Shown here piece after piece: positions 62,258 to 64,000 of a DNA stretch of 64,000 bases. Made by a program: the position numbers and the translations under genes. The first letter of the stretch is position 1. Each line of letters opens with the position of its first letter. Origin of the DNA: Bacteroidales bacterium (GTDB lineage: Bacteria; Bacteroidota; Bacteroidia; Bacteroidales; FEN-979); contig JAUXWT010000100.1 of the NCBI GenBank assembly GCA_030681475.1, positions 1 to 64,000 on the forward strand, written 5' to 3'. Under the pieces are notes generated by a model, which was given only the letters and a program-made list of their open reading frames with translations, did not search any database and was not told the DNA's origin.

Positions 62258-62758
62258 ATTCCCTGCTGCATAACCATGATATAAGGTCAGTTATCGATTT
62301 TTTGTGTTTAAATGCCGCGGTTGCAGAATAGCCGAAAAACCTGTTTTGGTTCCAGAAAAGCCACGAAGTTTTATTTAGCGGGGAAATCTGTACAAGAAGC
62401 AGTTGTCCATTAGCAATACCAGGATTGATTGATTGATTGATTGATTGCATAGGAATAGCTGGTGTTAAAATGTTCAAACATGAATGACCAGATGATATGA
62501 ATGCCCGGAGCCATGAAACAGCTTAGAAGTGAATAATATTTGACAGGCAAATATATGGATAATGATTTCCATGTACACGAAAAGTTTTTTTATTTTTTGG
62601 GGGAATTAATGTTGCATTTGAGCAAATTGGGAATTTACAAGTAAATGTTATGGTAAATATTCGTTATAGTTGCAGAAAATCAAGGTTATGACTATGAAAA
62701 GTGAGACTTAACAGGTACACTTGTCGAAAAAGAAAAGATTTTGAACGATTGGGGATTT
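62258..62758. other. Intergenic region with GATT microsatellite
   Basis: About 500 bases without a convincing gene. It contains the six-copy GATT repeat (62423-62447) and AT-rich sequence. Near 62660-62708 a TATAGTTG box precedes ATG 62688 and a 7-codon frame that stops at once, perhaps the start of a lost gene. Confidence 0.45.
62423..62447. repeat. GATT tetranucleotide repeat, 6 copies
   Basis: Six uninterrupted GATT units plus one G. The tract lies about 170 bases upstream of the lipoprotein gene on the opposite strand (AATC units). Confidence 0.95.
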
Positions 62759-63754
62759 CTAATTCCTGGTCAGTTCCTGGAAAACCTCTTCAAGTTTCTG
62801 CTCTTCACGATGCAGGGAGAGGACGGTAAGTTTGTTGTCAACGGAAAACTGAAATACCTCTGCGCGGATATCGCTGCCAGGCTCGGAGATGAGATGCCAT
62901 ACGCGGGATTCGTGGTTGACCCCGGCAGACTCACGATTCCCTTCATTCGTAATTCCTGATTCGTTGTTCAATATTCGATATTCCTTTTCCTCGCCCGGCA
63001 CCAAAGCCTCAATTACTCCCGGAATCCCTAAGAGCAGCGCCCCCATCACCGGTGTATTAAACTCTACCTTAATGACCGCCTTGCCGGTGGCAAGTTTTTG
63101 CAGGTTGTGCGTTGAATCATTGGCAATGATCCGGCCTTTGTGAATGATGACGACACGGTTGCAAATGGCCTCCACCTCCTGCATGATATGGGTTGACATC
63201 AGCACTGTCTTGGTCTTGCCAACCCCGGTGATGAGGTTACGGATTTCGAGCAACTGGTTGGGATCAAGCCCGGAAGTGGGTTCATCGAGGATCAGTACTT
63301 CAGGATCGTGGATCATGGCCTGTGCAAGGCCCACACGTTGGCGGTAACCTTTCGACAGCGCCCCGATCTTCTTATGCTGTTCCGATTGCAGTCCGGTCAT
63401 TTCAATCATTTCATCAACCCGGCCGGCGATATTGCCTTTCAGTTGGTGCGTTCCGGCAATAAAACCAAGGAACTCCTTCACATAAAGGTCGTGATAAAGC
63501 GGGTTGTTCTCCGGCAGGTAGCCGACTTTTTTTCTCACTTCGATAGACTGTTCCAGGACATCAAAACCGCAAACCATGGCATCTCCCGAAGTGGGGGGGA
63601 TGAAGCATGTGAGGATCTTCATCAGGGTGCTCTTGCCTGCGCCGTTGGGGCCAAGCAGCCCGGTTATGCCACCCGGCTTTATTTCGAGCGAAACGTCATC
63701 CAGCGCTTTCTGGACGCCATAAATTTTGGTGATGTTTAAAACACTGATCGACAT
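62759..63754 (-). CDS. gldA: Gliding-motility-type ABC transporter ATP-binding protein
   Basis: A 331-residue ATPase. Walker A LLGPNGAGKSTLMKIL, Q-loop region GYLPENNPLYHDLYVKEFLGF, signature LSKGYRQRVGLAQA, Walker B VLILDEPTSGLD and switch H in MSTHIMQEV. The NNPLY and LYVKEFL segments place it in the GldA/NosF-like group. In flavobacteria GldA works with GldF and GldG; those are not in the window. In the C-terminal domain about residues 263-290 (LNNESGITNEGNRE...) look like translated intergenic repeats absent from relatives. Confidence 0.9.
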   Translation of the reverse strand: MSISVLNITKIYGVQKALDDVSLEIKPGGITGLLGPNGAGKSTLMKILTCFIPPTSGDAMVCGFDVLEQSIEVRKKVGYLPENNPLYHDLYVKEFLGFIAGTHQLKGNIAGRVDEMIEMTGLQSEQHKKIGALSKGYRQRVGLAQAMIHDPEVLILDEPTSGLDPNQLLEIRNLITGVGKTKTVLMSTHIMQEVEAICNRVVIIHKGRIIANDSTHNLQKLATGKAVIKVEFNTPVMGALLLGIPGVIEALVPGEEKEYRILNNESGITNEGNRESAGVNHESRVWHLISEPGSDIRAEVFQFSVDNKLTVLSLHREEQKLEEVFQELTRN

Positions 63755-63779
63755 GATTGGGAATGATTGAATACAATTG

Positions 63780-63787
63780 CAAAGGTA
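63780..63787 (-). promoter_or_regulatory. -7 box for gldA
   Basis: Minus-strand TACCTTTG, 25 bases before the gldA start. Confidence 0.5.
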
Positions 63788-63804
63788 TTTAAAATGGGTT
63801 GATC

Positions 63805-64000
63805 CTTAAATTTTCCGATTTGTTCTTCTCCAAAAACTTAAAATCGCGGTAACAAAGAAAAGTTCACCGGTCGCAAATAACCACCAGTTGAAAAACTGCG
63901 GTATATAATTCATGGACGGATTGGCAACCAGCGATGTTGTATGATCGTGGAGCATGAATTGTACATAGTCAAGTGTATATGCCACAATAGTAACCAGGGA
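63805..64000 (-). CDS. C-terminal part of a membrane protein, cut by the right edge
   Basis: 64 codons enter from the right edge and end at TAA 63807-63805. They encode a short hydrophobic stretch (SLVTIVAYTLDYVQFML), a loop with HDHTTSLVANPSMNY, and a final helix (FFNWWLFATGELFFVTAILSFW) with a basic tail. I do not recognise the family. It sits upstream of gldA on the same strand; gldA has its own promoter box in the spacer. Confidence 0.7.

Noticed and set aside
62166-62477. 103-codon frame crossing the GATT tract
   Set aside because: No family resemblance, contains a microsatellite and overlaps the 5' part of the lipoprotein gene; kept only as a note on the tract.
1-64000. tRNA, rRNA or replication-origin features
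   Set aside because: I scanned the gaps for acceptor-stem and T-arm patterns, rRNA segments and clustered DnaA boxes, and saw none. A covariance search would be decisive.

Overview
The window comes from a Bacteroidota (Bacteroidetes) chromosome. Several secreted proteins end in the type IX secretion (T9SS, Por) C-terminal sorting domain. gldA, DUF3822-rsmD, DUF2795, DUF2027-Smr, Omp28-like and OmpP1/FadL genes are present. Many genes are preceded by the phylum's TAnnTTTG -7 promoter box, and Shine-Dalgarno sequences are mostly weak. Order and family cannot be fixed from this; the layout fits an environmental, probably anaerobic or microaerobic Bacteroidales-like organism, perhaps a metagenome-derived genome.

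Layout. 1-0.5 kb: start of a transposase running off the left edge beside an orphan T9SS sorting domain, which looks like a gene cut by an insertion. 0.6-6 kb: a 1379-residue T9SS cargo protein and a decayed FAD-linked oxidase. 6.4-10.2 kb: histidine kinase, response regulator and an eight-heme cytochrome lipoprotein. 10.3-19 kb: trxB, purL, a single-chain type IIG restriction-modification enzyme and a short-chain dehydrogenase. 19.8-22.9 kb: an acyl-CoA synthetase and its decayed tandem copy. 22.9-32.8 kb: mostly housekeeping (holA, AMP nucleosidase, an HsdR-N-like protein, DUF3822, rsmD, DUF2795, cobalamin adenosyltransferase, AlkD-like, a PMT/TPR membrane protein, holB). 32.8-33.7 kb: a relic zone with a GxxExxY fragment. 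33.7-37.2 kb: sdhCAB. 37.3-46.1 kb: M24 peptidase, hydrolase, yicC-gmk-nadD, a phospholipase-D-type synthase, a broken DMT exporter, hsp20, plsC, rluD. 46.1-57 kb: envelope genes (three T9SS proteins, PASTA protein, ddl, rdgB, SGNH lipoprotein, FadL, Smr). 57-64 kb: metK behind a candidate SAM-II riboswitch, a HEPN/MNT pair, a T9SS protein, a lipoprotein, gldA and a partial membrane protein.

Two things stand out. First, spacers are filled with arrays of 7-8 nt tandem repeats belonging to a few recurring sequence families (TCACGYG, TTACCCTG, ATTTCGCT, GTCCGCNT, TACGAAT). The same families also occur in frame inside purL, and related text occurs inside gldA, as extra surface-loop-like peptides. 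Second, the metK leader carries a sequence with the conserved pieces of a SAM-II riboswitch placed just after a good promoter. No tRNA, rRNA or CRISPR array was seen. Four or five genes are visibly broken (T9SS remnant, FAD oxidase, second acyl-CoA ligase, DMT exporter, GxxExxY).
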